A stretch of 64,000 nucleotides of DNA. It comes from Physcia stellaris (taxonomy: Eukaryota; Ascomycota; Lecanoromycetes; Caliciales; Physciaceae). The stretch covers positions 62,001 through 126,000 of the forward strand of contig JABSSW010000060.1 of NCBI GenBank assembly GCA_018902385.1. The letters run 5' to 3'. The notes beneath the pieces were generated by a model. The model saw only the letters and a list, made by a program, of their open reading frames with translations. It ran no database searches and was not told the DNA's origin. How positions within the stretch are numbered: the stretch's first letter is position 1; each line of letters starts with the position of its first letter. Shown in pieces: positions 1 to 10,681 of the stretch. Both the position numbers and the translations under genes were made by a program.

Positions 1-292
1 GCTGTGTACATACCATTTGCTTGGCAGGGTCTATGGTGTTGGAGGAGTGTGTTAGCGATCGGCTGTTTGCTAGCTGTTGGGCATGCGCTCCTCTACTATC
101 CGGAGTGCCAGCCTCCACTCGCTGAGCTTTTGGCTTGAGAAGAATGGCTTAACCTGTTGTTATCGACCCATCGCTCGCGACATTGATACAGGTCACATCG
201 CTGTGGCATTCCATATGTCGAAGATCAGACGAATCGACGACTTCGCGCTTCAGAGGTTCCCACCGACCGCTCTGCGTGACAATTAGGAGAAG
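1..292. other. Left edge, no gene recognised
   Basis: Only short overlapping reading frames occur here and none resembles a known family. The stretch probably holds the promoter of the membrane-protein gene that starts near 293. Confidence 0.4.
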
Positions 293-1443
293 ATGCTCGG
301 AATCAATGCATCTCATGTACTATGGCTTGGTTTGTTGCCTTTGCATGGGGCCACAGCAATTGTAAATACGGCTCCCTTGAGCCCACGCCAGCAGAGTGAG
401 TTCTCCGCAACCCCCAAGTGAAAGCTCTCAGAAGACTACTAACAGCTTGTCCTTAAGCCACGACTACCTCATCCCGAGTCTGCTCCAGCCCTAGCATCTC
501 TCCATTTATCGATCCTATCTTAATACCCAGCTCCAGCGGTTCAAGCGCAAAGGCTTCAGCAACCGATCGTGCAACCCGCACATACAGCGCAGCAAGCAGC
601 AGCTCCACCGCATCCGCGAACGGTGAGAACGCAAATTTCACCTCCAATGCAACCCACGGAAGCTGCCGCCGTACATACATTGAATACAAAAGCCCCTCAG
701 GCCCCTTCTGTGAGCCCCACGACCTCAAAGAAGTCAGGGTCGGGAGAACATATTCCGCGATCTGGGATCGCAATCTCTACGGGCACGACGCAAATATCAC
801 CGTCTTCCTTGCCTACACCACTCCCGCGGAAGGCATGGAGTCCGAGCCCGTGTGGCATAGAATGGTGCAGAACTCGGACGGGGAGGTGGAGATCGTGATG
901 GATCCTGAGTGGCTACAGGGTGAAACCCAGAACAATCTGACATTCAGTCTCATGGCCAGCGATAGAGACGGTCGACACGAAGATGGAGGCCCTACGGTGT
1001 CTCTGATCACTGTACCCACCCCGTCCGCGACGCCGTCCGCAGCCGGAAGGACTCATAGCTCTGGCAAACTCGGTGTCGAAGTCGGTGTTCCTATCGCTAT
1101 CGTCTTTCTCGCTGCGATCTGTATTGGTCTCTTTCTTGTTTTGCGTTGGCGGAGGAGAGGGTACGTTGGGGGCAGGACGCGTAGCCAGCGCATGAAAGAT
1201 CAAGGGGATGTCAAATTGACGGGCGACGACTTTCGGACCACGACGAGGAGCAGGCGCGATGATTTCAAGGATGAGCCGGTGCAGGGCGGGGTGGAGCTGC
1301 AGCCTAGGGTGGGACATAGAAGGGAGGACTCGATGGGTGGAAACCTGATCAGTCCGGTTAGTCCGATTAGTAGTCCGGGGAGGACGAGCAATGCGTTCAG
1401 AGATGAGATTGAGAGGCAGAGAGCAAGCAGTGGACGTTCATGA
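293..1443 (+). CDS. Fungal single-pass membrane protein with signal peptide
   Basis: Exon 1 starts at ATG 293 and encodes a signal peptide (MLGINASHVLWLGLLPLHGA). The second exon is open in one frame from about 457 to the stop at 1443, well upstream of the first in-frame ATG at 835. It contains a Ser/Thr-rich stretch, N-glycosylation sites (NFTSN, NATH), a cysteine pair, a globular region ending near WLQGETQNNLT, one transmembrane helix (VGVPIAIVFLAAICIGLFLV) and a basic stop-transfer (RWRRRGY). The topology is therefore type I, with an extracytoplasmic N-terminus and a cytoplasmic tail of about 90 residues. The architecture is common among uncharacterised ascomycete plasma-membrane proteins; I know no function. 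Intron limits are uncertain: donors at 396 (gtgagt) or 418 and acceptors at 559 or 530 both keep the frame. Confidence 0.6.
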
Positions 1444-1770
1444 CTATACGTGCACCCACCCCAGACACAAATGAGTGCCAATTGGAAACCTTCTCTCAAA
1501 AAAATGCTACCCGTCTTCATAAGATATGATTGAAAAGTGATATGAAGTGAAGCTTTTAATTCGACATCTGACATAAATCGGGCCATCAGCTGTTCATTCG
1601 CCATTTGATCGATTCTTGTGCCGAATCCAAACAGGAGAATACAGAGAGGATATCGGCACTCAATTCTAAGATAAGAGAGTGAATAGTCGAATCTGATCTA
1701 TTTCGGCGCCTAGCCATGTAGAAGCAGCAACAATTATCCACATCCTTGCCGCCGTGCAGAATGCACACAT
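1444..1770. other. Intergenic, convergent 3' ends
   Basis: Two genes end here from opposite strands. I see only terminator-like T-rich and A-rich patches and no open gene. Confidence 0.4.
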
Positions 1771-2505
1771 CTACACCCTTTCCCTCGATTCCACCCTCCC
1801 ACCATCCTCCTCCATAATCTCCCCCTCTCCTCCCCATTCCCTTTCCCCATCCCCAACCAAAACACCAGTCCCTTCCTCCTCCCCTTCCTCCCCCACCCTC
1901 CTATCAACCTCATCCAACTCCTCATCAAAAGCCCGATACTGCCCCTCCAGCACCTCACTCCTAACCACCTCCCCCGTCCTCCCAACGCCCATCTCCGCCG
2001 CAATTCCCTCCTCCGGCAACCCCAACCGTCTCCTCTCAGCTCTATACCTCCCCCTAACCCTCTCAGTCCCCAACAACCTCCACCTAAGCGCCCACCCCGC
2101 AGGCCCCAACTCCTTAATCCTCCCCGGCGTATCCCCAAGTAAATACTCATCCAAGCCCCCGACCTTATCGATCGTCCTCAGCACCCTTGCCTGCACCCGC
2201 ACGCGCACGAACCGTGACAAAGCGTCCGACCACAGCCGCTTGGAGTGCACGTTCGGTTTCCACACGCGCCGGGTTTTGATCGAGTTTTTGGTGGACACGG
2301 TGTTGCCGAAGCGGATCTGGGATGTGCCGTAGAGGCCTAGGTTGCGCTGTTTGTAGTTCTGCGAGGCGCCGTAGGGGTAGGGGGGTGGGGGGGAGGGGGC
2401 TTGCGGGGAGGGGGGGATGGCTTTGGCGTGCTGGGGAGTGGTTGTGGTGAGGGTGCGGCGGAAGGTGTGGAGGAAGGTGGTTGAGGGGATGGGGGGTGGT
2501 GGCAT
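1771..2505 (-). CDS. MRPL24: Mitochondrial large-subunit ribosomal protein bL28m (MRPL24)
   Basis: This is a single-exon gene of 244 aa. The N-terminus is rich in Ser, Thr, Arg and Pro, as expected for a mitochondrial targeting sequence. It is followed by the bL28 core: QNYKQRNLGLYGTSQIRFGN, then a KTRRVWKPNVHSKRLWS segment that matches the bacterial L28 pattern around its rRNA-binding loop, and VQARVLRTIDKVGGLDEYLL. The C-terminal half is a fungal extension rich in Glu, Gly and Arg. The product is a structural protein of the 54S mitoribosome. It is transcribed away from the peptidyl-tRNA hydrolase gene across a shared 362-bp promoter region. Confidence 0.9.
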   Translation of the reverse strand: MPPPPIPSTTFLHTFRRTLTTTTPQHAKAIPPSPQAPSPPPPYPYGASQNYKQRNLGLYGTSQIRFGNTVSTKNSIKTRRVWKPNVHSKRLWSDALSRFVRVRVQARVLRTIDKVGGLDEYLLGDTPGRIKELGPAGWALRWRLLGTERVRGRYRAERRRLGLPEEGIAAEMGVGRTGEVVRSEVLEGQYRAFDEELDEVDRRVGEEGEEEGTGVLVGDGEREWGGEGEIMEEDGGRVESRERV

Positions 2506-2867
2506 TGTTGGAGTTGAGCGATGGCGGGATTGAGGTTGGTGGGTGGTTGTGTGGGATGGATAACGGTGCGAGGAGAGGATAAGTGGCGTTCTGTTAGAGC
2601 ATTGAAGGGATCATGTCTAAGGTGGGAGTATAGTTGCTTGGAGGTTCAGTCGCTTCACAGATTGATGTTGAAGCACGTTCGTCGTTGCAAGCCAAAAGTC
2701 AATGACGCTAAACCCCTTTAGAAACTTTCTCCACGACCACCACCTCAGGATAGAAAATCTTTCCTTCCACACCCATTGACTTCCTCAAAAATAGCTCCCA
2801 ACAGCCACGACATCCCCAAACCAAAGCCCCATCTCCCCACCCTCCCTACCCTCAAGACGCCCCCAAA
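2506..2867. promoter_or_regulatory. Shared bidirectional promoter of MRPL24 and PTH2
   Basis: The two start codons face away from each other across 362 bp. The 5' flank of the plus-strand gene is C-rich (CCTCC and CACC tracts), as in many fungal leaders. I see no clear TATA box. Confidence 0.5.
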
Positions 2868-3709
2868 ATGTCCACCCCCGACCTCCTCCAACGCCTCGCA
2901 GCAGCCCAATCCCGAATAACCACCCTCGAAGCCGAAATCCGCTCTCTCCAATCCCAACCCCCAGCAGGGCCCTCAGCGCTCTCCCTCGCAATCGCAGCCA
3001 CCATCGTCGCCGCCCTGGGAAGCTACTTCTACACCCAAGCCAAAAGCCTGAACCTCTTCAGCGCCGCCTCAACCCCGGCAAAGCCAAAGCCAAAGCCAAA
3101 CCGCGCCAAAAACCTTCAAGCTGGCCCAACAGCTACGACGTAACCGTGCACCCGGACAGCTCAGACGAAGACCTCATGCGCGGCCTCACGCGAGGCGAGA
3201 ACGGGATCGCCGCGCGCTCTTCGTCCACCTCCTCCTCAGACCCCCCCTCCGACTCCGACACCTCCACCTCCCAAGATCTCTCCACCTTCCCCACCTCCTC
3301 CGAAGAACACAAACTAACCCTCATCCTGCGCACCGACCTCTCCATGACCCGCGGCAAGCTCGCCGCGCAGGCCTCGCACGCCACCCTCGCAAACTACCGC
3401 TACTTCCTCGCCCACGCGCCGCAGCACCCTTGCCTGCAGGCGTGGGAGCGCGGCGGGCAGGCCAAGGTCGCGTTGAGGGTCGATGGCGAGGAGGAGCTGC
3501 TGACGCTGCATGCCAAGGCCGTCAGTTTGGGATTGTGTGCGATGGTTGTGAGGGATGCGGGGCGGACGCAGGTCGAGGCGGGGAGTGTTACTGCGGTGGC
3601 GGTTGGGCCGGGGCCGAGGGGGGTGGTGGATTTGGTTACGGGGGTTGAAGCTTTTGTGAGGGGGGTTGTTTGGGGGACTTTTCTGGGATTGCTGCGTGTT
3701 CTAAGGTAG
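2868..3709 (+). CDS. PTH2: Peptidyl-tRNA hydrolase 2 (PTH2 family), frame conflict near 3110
   Basis: The N-terminal piece (from ATG 2868) has a short coiled coil and a transmembrane anchor (SLAIAATIVAALGSYFYTQA). The C-terminal piece (in the next frame, to 3709) is the PTH2 domain: LILRTDLSMTRGKLAAQASH, GGQAKVALRV, and the family signature DAGRTQVEAGSVTAVAVGPG. PTH2 enzymes release peptides from stalled peptidyl-tRNA, and the anchored fungal and animal forms sit at the mitochondrial outer membrane. The two pieces lie in different frames. The only GT dinucleotides available (3007 and 3140) do not give a workable intron. The frames would join if the five-A run at 3108-3112 were one base longer. 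A sequence error is the simplest reading; a real frameshift cannot be excluded. The C-terminal end looks slightly extended (FVRGVVWGTFLGLLRVLR). Confidence 0.85.
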
Positions 3710-3867
3710 TAGAGACCAAGCACGGCGCTCGCGGAGCTCATCAAAAGGGTTTCCTTAACATATTAGGGCAGAAAGCTTGGTGGATGCTAGCAGGACACAT
3801 TGTCAATGCAGAAGAAGACCAAAGATACAGAGAAAAGGTCTTGCACCCAAAGAAAGAATCTCCCCAA

Positions 3868-5898
3868 CTAAGCGAGCCGGACCCCAGCCTGCCGATTCTT
3901 CTTCGCCGTAGCCCCCATCGCATTATTCATCCCCGTAGCCTGACTCGCATCCAGCGAGCTCTGCGCCTCGCGCTTCTTATCATCCTCAATCTTCTTAAGA
4001 TGCTTCTCCGTCTTCTGCTTCCCACTGCCCTTCCCATGAAACTGATGACTCAAATGCTTAAACGCCTCCTTCTGATTCATCGAGCGCCCGAACTCATCCA
4101 CGTACTTGAGCTGCACGTCCGGCTTATAGTCCTTGTTGAAGATCTCCGCCATCTGGCGCGACTCCTGCTGGTCGCGCTGCTTGTTCTCCCAGCGGGCGTG
4201 CTCCTCGCGCTCGCGGGCGGACATGCGGTCTAGACGGCCAGAGGCACGGTCGCGCTCGCGCTGCTGCCGCGCTTTGAGCTCGGCCGCGGCTTCGCGCTTC
4301 TGTTTCTCCGCGATGAAGGCCTGCCGCTTGCGGTGCAGCGCGTTGATGTCGCCCTGGTCTTCTTTCTTGATGAGGCCGCGCTGGGAGAGCATGTTTAGCG
4401 TTGCGCCCAGCCCTTGGTTCAGCGTGGCTTCGTCTTCCAGGCCTGTTTCTGTGAGGCTGGGAGCGGCGGGTGTGGAGGTTTCGCGCTTGATGCGTGCTTC
4501 GAGGTCTTCGCCTTCTTGGATGTCGTTGTATGAGCGGTCCATGTCGATGTCTTTGTCGTCGTCGTCTGCCGTTGGTGCTTTTGATTTGATGGCGTTTGGC
4601 CTTGTGGATGCAGCTTTCGCTTTACCCTCCTCTGCCGCTCGTTGCAGGTTAGCGACGAATTCAGTGGTCTCATCGATGACGAGTCCCCCTTCTTCAGCTT
4701 GATCGTCGTCGGCACCACTGCCAGGTCCAGGCGTAGCGGATGCTTCTTCGCGCAGCTGCCGCGCCAGATCCTCAGGTCTGGTTCTTTTGCGCTTCTTAAG
4801 AGCTACTCTGCGCTGTTTCGCTAAAGAAGCTTGCAGATCGTCGTCATCGACGAAAGACGTCGTCTCGGGCTTTGGACGTGGAGCGGCGCCGTTAATAACA
4901 GCTAAACCAGCGTCGACTTCCATAGCGTCGCCATTCTGCTGGGGCTCGGTGGTTTCCTCGACTGGAAAGATGTCATCTTCATCAACAGGTCTCTGCCTAG
5001 TTTTTGCCTTCTTCTTTTTAGGCTTTCTAATCTTTGCTTCTGAAGCAGCGTTGTAATCTGATATGGGCGTGTCATTTTTCAAAATATCTAGACTGATTGG
5101 CTGTGCTTTGAGCTTCTGTCCAACCGCCTGCTTCATGGCTTCTCGCTCCTCAGCTGTGGCTCCTTGTCCATCTAGAGTAAATCGTTTCCGCTTCTTGCCA
5201 TCGATCGTTTCGTCGTAGTGCTTCAGCAAGGTAGATCCGCCCTCCTCGTTCGCGGCATGAGGATCATAGACAGGTTTCCTCTTTTTCAGCTCCAATCTCT
5301 CATTCCTAGCCTCTTGTTCTCGCAATTCCAGATTCTCTATCTCGTCACCCTCCTCCTCGTTCTGGTCAATCGTAGTATCCTTGAGAGTGAGGACCTGTTC
5401 ATCGCCTTCCTCAAAGTCGGCCACTTCATGTCCAACCTTGACGCCGGCAAGATCTTCGGCCGTGTAAACGGCCGCATTCTCCCTGTCTGCAAGCTCCTGC
5501 TCCAACTTCCGTAATTTTTCCTGCTCCTGCAACTTCTTCTGTCTCTTCTTCGCGCCCTTCAGCCACGCCTTTGCATCGACGTCGCCAGCTTCATCAGCTT
5601 CGCCGAGACCCTTTCCTTCGATGACAGCGTATTTGCGGGCGGCATCCCTAGCTTTCTTAATGGCCTCATTCTTGGCTTCACGTTTCGCTTTAGCATCGTG
5701 TTCTTCCTGTAGCTTTTTCCAGTTGTCGTACCCTTGTGCTTGCCTTGATTCTAGTGTACTACCCTGATCCTCGTCTGATGAACTCTCATCGTCTTTGGAG
5801 ACTTTGAACTTGGGTCCAGCACCAGGCACTGGGAGTGGCGGTAAACCGATGGCTATCCGAATTTTGTTCGTCTCCTCAATCGAAATAGCGTCTGCCAT
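3868..5898 (-). CDS. SNU66: SART-1 family protein, U4/U6.U5 tri-snRNP component
   Basis: This single-exon gene encodes 676 aa. Both ends carry the family's conserved blocks. The N-terminus reads IEETNKIRIAIGLPPLP. The C-terminal block reads YVDEFGRSMNQKEAFKHLSH followed by QFHGKGSGKQKTEKHLKKIE. The middle is highly charged and predicted to be coiled coil (long KKRQKKLQEQEKLRKLEQEL-like helices) with lysine-rich nuclear localisation patches. SART-1/Snu66 is needed to recruit the tri-snRNP for pre-mRNA splicing in the nucleus. The length is a little below the human protein (about 800 aa). The gene ends tail-to-tail with PTH2, 158 bp apart. Long antisense frames inside it are shadows. Confidence 0.93.
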   Translation of the reverse strand: MADAISIEETNKIRIAIGLPPLPVPGAGPKFKVSKDDESSSDEDQGSTLESRQAQGYDNWKKLQEEHDAKAKREAKNEAIKKARDAARKYAVIEGKGLGEADEAGDVDAKAWLKGAKKRQKKLQEQEKLRKLEQELADRENAAVYTAEDLAGVKVGHEVADFEEGDEQVLTLKDTTIDQNEEEGDEIENLELREQEARNERLELKKRKPVYDPHAANEEGGSTLLKHYDETIDGKKRKRFTLDGQGATAEEREAMKQAVGQKLKAQPISLDILKNDTPISDYNAASEAKIRKPKKKKAKTRQRPVDEDDIFPVEETTEPQQNGDAMEVDAGLAVINGAAPRPKPETTSFVDDDDLQASLAKQRRVALKKRKRTRPEDLARQLREEASATPGPGSGADDDQAEEGGLVIDETTEFVANLQRAAEEGKAKAASTRPNAIKSKAPTADDDDKDIDMDRSYNDIQEGEDLEARIKRETSTPAAPSLTETGLEDEATLNQGLGATLNMLSQRGLIKKEDQGDINALHRKRQAFIAEKQKREAAAELKARQQRERDRASGRLDRMSAREREEHARWENKQRDQQESRQMAEIFNKDYKPDVQLKYVDEFGRSMNQKEAFKHLSHQFHGKGSGKQKTEKHLKKIEDDKKREAQSSLDASQATGMNNAMGATAKKNRQAGVRLA

Positions 5899-6823
5899 GA
5901 TTGACCAAGCAAGGTAGTAAACGGTTTTCGGAGTGGGAGACGAGGGACAGTAATGTTAATGTCAGGGCAAAAGTTGGAGTCACGGAAGTAAAGTATTGCC
6001 GAGGCTTGGCGTCTTCACTGTAGGCTAAGCCTTGCGAACGGAAAATTCCGCGGCATCGCGTGTTTGAAGAAAAAATACTCGCACTGAATAATCTTCCCTT
6101 TCTTCTCACAACTAGATCTGTGTCCAGTATCCCGTCGCCCCCAATCTTCGGTGCGAGGAGTCTTTCGGTCGACACTGGACAGCTCGACCGAATCAAGGAG
6201 CCACTTTTTCTTTTTCAGAAATCTATAGTGTCAATCATCCGGTCGACAGATCTCAGATCAATGCCAATGACTCGATTGAAACCTGAGCTCTCGCAAGATG
6301 AGCTCGGTGAATTCGGTTACTGGGAGGCGTCATATTCCACTTCTTTGGCTGAGGTCGGTGACTGGTGATGCTGGAGATAAACCATGACTTGCATACATTC
6401 TGTGATTTGGGGCGTTGAAAATCATTTTCTGGATTGTGGAGATGGGTTTGATGGTACCTTTTTCTCATAGGCTATCTACGACAGAGACTCAGAGACTTCC
6501 ACATAGAACTATCTAGCGCAGCGCGTGCGTTTACCTAACAGTTCAAGGAATATATTCCAAATGCTATAATACCATCATCTCATTTACTACCGGAATGCGT
6601 ACACCATAAGTGAACATGCAAAATCCAGAAGTTGGCCTGGCTGGCATGGATCTTTTTTATGCCAAGCGATCCACGGCTCATTAATTGGCCCAGCGTAAAA
6701 TAGCGGAATTGCTTCCGTTTTGTTTATGTTTCTGTGCCCACCACTTCATCCCAAAGCTCCTTCCCGTTGTCCACTTCACCCTGTACTCACTGCTGTTGCC
6801 CATGCTCCTCCGCCACGTATCCA
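5899..6823. other. Intergenic, divergent promoters
   Basis: This 925-bp gap lies between two genes transcribed away from each other. No family is recognisable in its short frames. It probably contains both promoters and leaders. Confidence 0.4.
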
Positions 6824-9173
6824 ATGGAAACGGCTACTTCGTCACCGAAACGCCAATACGACTTTTCAGTTCAGATTCCCGTCCGCCGACCCCGCGCCTG
6901 GGAGCGTGCCCCCCAAACCTCAATTGCGCCTCGGCATCGCGGGCGCAAAGTATGGAAGAGATACGAATTGAGGTCGAAGGAAGAAAATGTTCATAGCTCT
7001 CGCGAAGATATAGCGCAGAGTGATGATGTCGGGGGAAGACCTGTCAAGCGCCTACGAAATGCACAAGGGGACGCAACAGGAAGGGAAGGAGCGGACGATG
7101 GGATGGATGTGGGGTATATCCCTACATTGAGAGGCGAGGCTCCGGGAACGCCTAGAAGTATGTCTGGATCTTAGAGATTACTAGGGAATAAGCTGAATGT
7201 TGACCATGTGGTGCTTTCTAGGGAAGTTCGCGAAACGAAAGAGCCTCAAACCGGATCTATTCAGAAAAGCAGTCGGCAAAGCTCAGAGTTCGCCGAGGAA
7301 AGCTAAAGGACTGTCACCAACAAAGTCGGTGGTGGAGCCTGTGGTTGTACGAGATCAGTTAGTCGAAGACTCAGGCACTGTAGAAGAGCGCATTGAGTGT
7401 CCTCGCACAGCTTTCGAGATTATCGAAAATGATGCTCCGCGCTCAGCGTTCGAAAGCGAAGTCAGAGAAGACCTACTGCTAGCTCGAGTTGGGCCATGCG
7501 AGGAAGATGTCAATGAAGCCTTGGGGTCTCTGTCGCCAGAACTCGTCGCTCAGTCGGACGACGAGAATGATTGGTCAGATTTGAAGGGGCATCCTATCTG
7601 CGTAGATACAGACCAAGTCAAGGAAGAATTCGCAGAATACAAAAAAGAACACTCGACAACGCCCCAAGCCGAGGAACAGAACAACGAGAGCTTCTGGGAT
7701 GACCAGGCTGATGGTAGTCCAACAACAGCTTCTACCGCGCCGTGCACAAACGAAGCTATCACTCATGAGAGCCTTGAAGACATGCAACTGGAACAAAGCA
7801 ATTCCCCTTCAGAGAAGGTAGCTGATGAGCAATTCAATGCTGCCGAGTTTTCACCTACTCTCGAGGCAACGCCATGCTCAGCAACAAATTTTGAGCCGTA
7901 CGAAGATCAGCAGACCCTTCGCGAGACGCAAGATGTAGCTACTATCCTGAAGGATTCAGAGACAGAGAAACCATTGAAATCTTTAATTCCAGATACTCCT
8001 CAATTGTCTGGAAAGGCCCCATACGAAGCACAACAAGAACAAACAATGAACTTCGTGCGCGAGGACGAGGACAGTGCGGTCGAAGCAGCCATACCTGAGA
8101 GCTTCCCCAGAGAGGAACCTACTTTGATTGGCAATGGATCCAAGGACGACTGTTTCGTATTAGGCGAGTCTATTGAGCAGTTTGAGGAAATTGCTGTTTC
8201 GCATGATACGGTCTCTCTGCAGGATGAATCAGAGACATTACAGGTAGACTCAATCCCCAGTCCTCAGCCAGAAGGCTTCAGCCCTGGTCGGAACCGCCAA
8301 AGTCCCAAGCCAGTCGTAAAACTTCCAATTCCTACTAGGTCCCCAATTGAAGGAGCCGATCTAAAGGGAGCGCAAGAACCGGAGCTAGAGATTGCGCCCA
8401 CCGAGCTGCCAGCCAAGACGACACGTTCAGGAGCGCGATTCAGTGATGATACAAACCTTCTGAAGGACTTTCTCAATCGAGCTCAAGCCAGGAAACTCGC
8501 AAAGGACAGCAAAAGTCCCGCACACGGACCCCTTCAGGTCTCTCCACGCCGATCCCCACGAAAAGTACTCGCGGAAGTGGATAGGAACTCTCCTTCCCCA
8601 CAAAAACCCAAAGATCTGGCTACTAGACCCGGGACCCCTCCCGGAAAACAACGACTGGATGCATACACATTTGATGATGTCGATGAGCTTACCGCAGAGC
8701 CGATGTCTTGTCGACGAAGTAATCGAACCCGACTCCCCACCGCATCGAAAGCACCCCCAGGCGCCCCAAGCTTTATACCCGTTCGACGTGCGGATGGCCC
8801 AGACCCTGTCATCCTGCAAAAGTCGATGGCGCAGGACCTAGTGGTGCAGACTCGGGCCAACACTCGACGCAACAAGGGTCAGTCGAAGCCGCCCAAGGTA
8901 GCTCTGCAGACGTTGACAGCAGAGACAACGGAGACGACAACCAATCGGGTGCATGCGCGGGTGACGTGCAAGTCGGTTGGTTGGGACGAGAAATTGGTCT
9001 ACTATCAAGGGGTCCATGAAGTGGTGGAAGATGAGGGGAAAGAAGAGAAGCGACCCAAGGTCAGGAGGCTACGGGGTCTGGGAGGTACGAGTGGGACACC
9101 AGCGCCCAAAAAAGCGGTTGACAGCGGTATTCCTCGTACACCAGCGCCTAGGCGAAGGGGCAAAGCTGGTTGA
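6824..9173 (+). CDS. Conserved Pezizomycotina protein of unknown function, probably nuclear
   Basis: There are two exons. Exon 1 is 6824-7157 (starting METATSSPKRQYDF) and exon 2 is 7222-9173. The 64-bp intron has a gtatgt donor and a tttctag acceptor, and the phase fits exactly, giving about 761 aa. The N-terminal region is basic (RRPRAWERAPQ, RGRKVWKRYELRSK). The middle is acidic and low in complexity. The C-terminus is conserved-looking and basic: FSDDTNLLKDFLNRAQARK, SPRRSPRKVLAE, TRPGTPPGKQRLDA, CRRSNRTRLP, PSFIPVRRADG and QTRANTRRNKGQ. SPRK and TPPGK motifs resemble cyclin-dependent kinase and DNA or chromatin contact sites, so a nuclear role is an inference. I recall similar unnamed proteins in other filamentous ascomycetes but cannot name a domain. 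Confidence 0.8.
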
Positions 9174-10681
9174 GCGTGTCGACAACAGTCGGCGGTAATA
9201 ATGGGTTTCAAGCAGCTGGTCCGTTCGCTCTCACATCATCACATGTTTGGGCCTATTCGGGCACTGGTTTGTGGGGTAGCGGAATGTGGGATGTAGGGGA
9301 CTGGGAGTGAGGAGTGTGCATGGTAAAGATCGCGATTATGCGGACCTATTGAGGCTTGTCGATACAGGGGATGTCGTGCAGGATGCTGTATGCATGGTTG
9401 ATTAAGAGTTCTGCTATCGTTAAGCTCGCGAGCTAGATGATTGACATCGCTGCTACTGCTAGAGTAGCATCTTCGGATGATCGCGTTGCAAAGACCTCCT
9501 TCAGGTCTGAGCGCGCTCACCATAAGAATTGTAAAGACGTCGGAAACTCGGAAATATCTTGAGGGCCTAGGCAGGCACAAAAGTACTTAGAATTTCTACC
9601 TTAGTGCTGAAGGCCAAAAAGGAAAAGTTGTATATATGGCCTGGATGGCCGTTGATATCCGACCCAATGCGAGAAGCGGCTCTGGTCTTGCTACGGAGCG
9701 CCATCCGCTGCCTCTATGCATTTGGGGCTTGGCAAAACGCATCATACTTCCTTCAACCTGCAATTGTCGCCACCGTGAAAACTGAATACACGCCTCCACG
9801 ACGATGGTGACCGTGATCCCTTTACGAGCGCACAGTATAGGAATGAATCTACTTCCACGTAGACCTGGACGATCACAAAAGGGTGCGCTGAGGACCTTGA
9901 TTGTTAGTCACAGCTGGCACGTGGACAGGGAGAAAATGGTTTCGGTTACCCCATAAAAACCTCCAGCTTGCAACGTGCGAATTCTCCTAGCTTTCCACCG
10001 TCACCAAACCAGCAAACCGGTGTGTTGGTGATGATGCAACCGAGACATGCGAATGACTCAACCGAAATCCATTCCTGCGTCTGGATCCCAGTCTGACAGT
10101 GGTGCTGCTCATTCTCTCATCTCCTTGCGACATCAAACTCCTCCCACTTCCCCAAACAAAACACCTGTTGAACCCCTCCCCCATCGTGATACGATGACCC
10201 CATCGTATCTTGCTCCGTTTGTTTCTTACTGGCAATATTTCCTGCATATTTCCCCATTCCCGTCAACTGCTGTAGTTCATCACTGGTTCCCAGTGGGCTG
10301 TTTGCAAGTATTGGCGACCATGCCCTGGATCTTTGACGCACAAATTACACCCTCACCCTCAAGATACATGGCGTCAGACTACCACAGACTGACCAATCGA
10401 CGAGCATCTTCGCCTCCTTCCCCAGATCTCAACGTTGCGCATGAGTCTTGCACCGTGCAGGCCAATGACCGGCGGCCCGTCAAGAGCTCACCCGATAAGC
10501 GCCCCTCACCAGACTCTTCGTACATACCACCGTGCGTCGTGCAGGGATTGAACGAAAAGAATGAAATAAGATGTGCTCCCAGAGCGTGCGTGAAGGAAGA
10601 CGATTCTTGTAAGCCTTCCCACCGTGAAGAGCATACATCGACTCTTCCCGTCTATTGAGTCTCAAAGTCTAACCACCAATC
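9174..10681. other. Long intergenic region
   Basis: About 1.5 kb without a convincing gene. A 203-codon frame at 10047-10658 has no recognisable domain and directly precedes the F-box/LRR gene, so I take this part as its promoter and leader. Confidence 0.4.

Noticed and set aside
3100-3120. Programmed -1 frameshift site in PTH2 (C AAA AAC heptamer)
   Set aside because: The heptamer lacks the three identical first bases of a canonical slippery site, no downstream structure is evident, and a one-base length error in the A run explains the break more simply.
3670-4702. Long plus-strand frames opposite the SART-1 gene
   Set aside because: They are shadows of a codon-biased charged coding region on the minus strand and match no family.
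10047-10658. 203-codon frame upstream of the F-box/LRR gene
   Set aside because: No domain, no typical codon pattern, and it occupies the expected leader and promoter.
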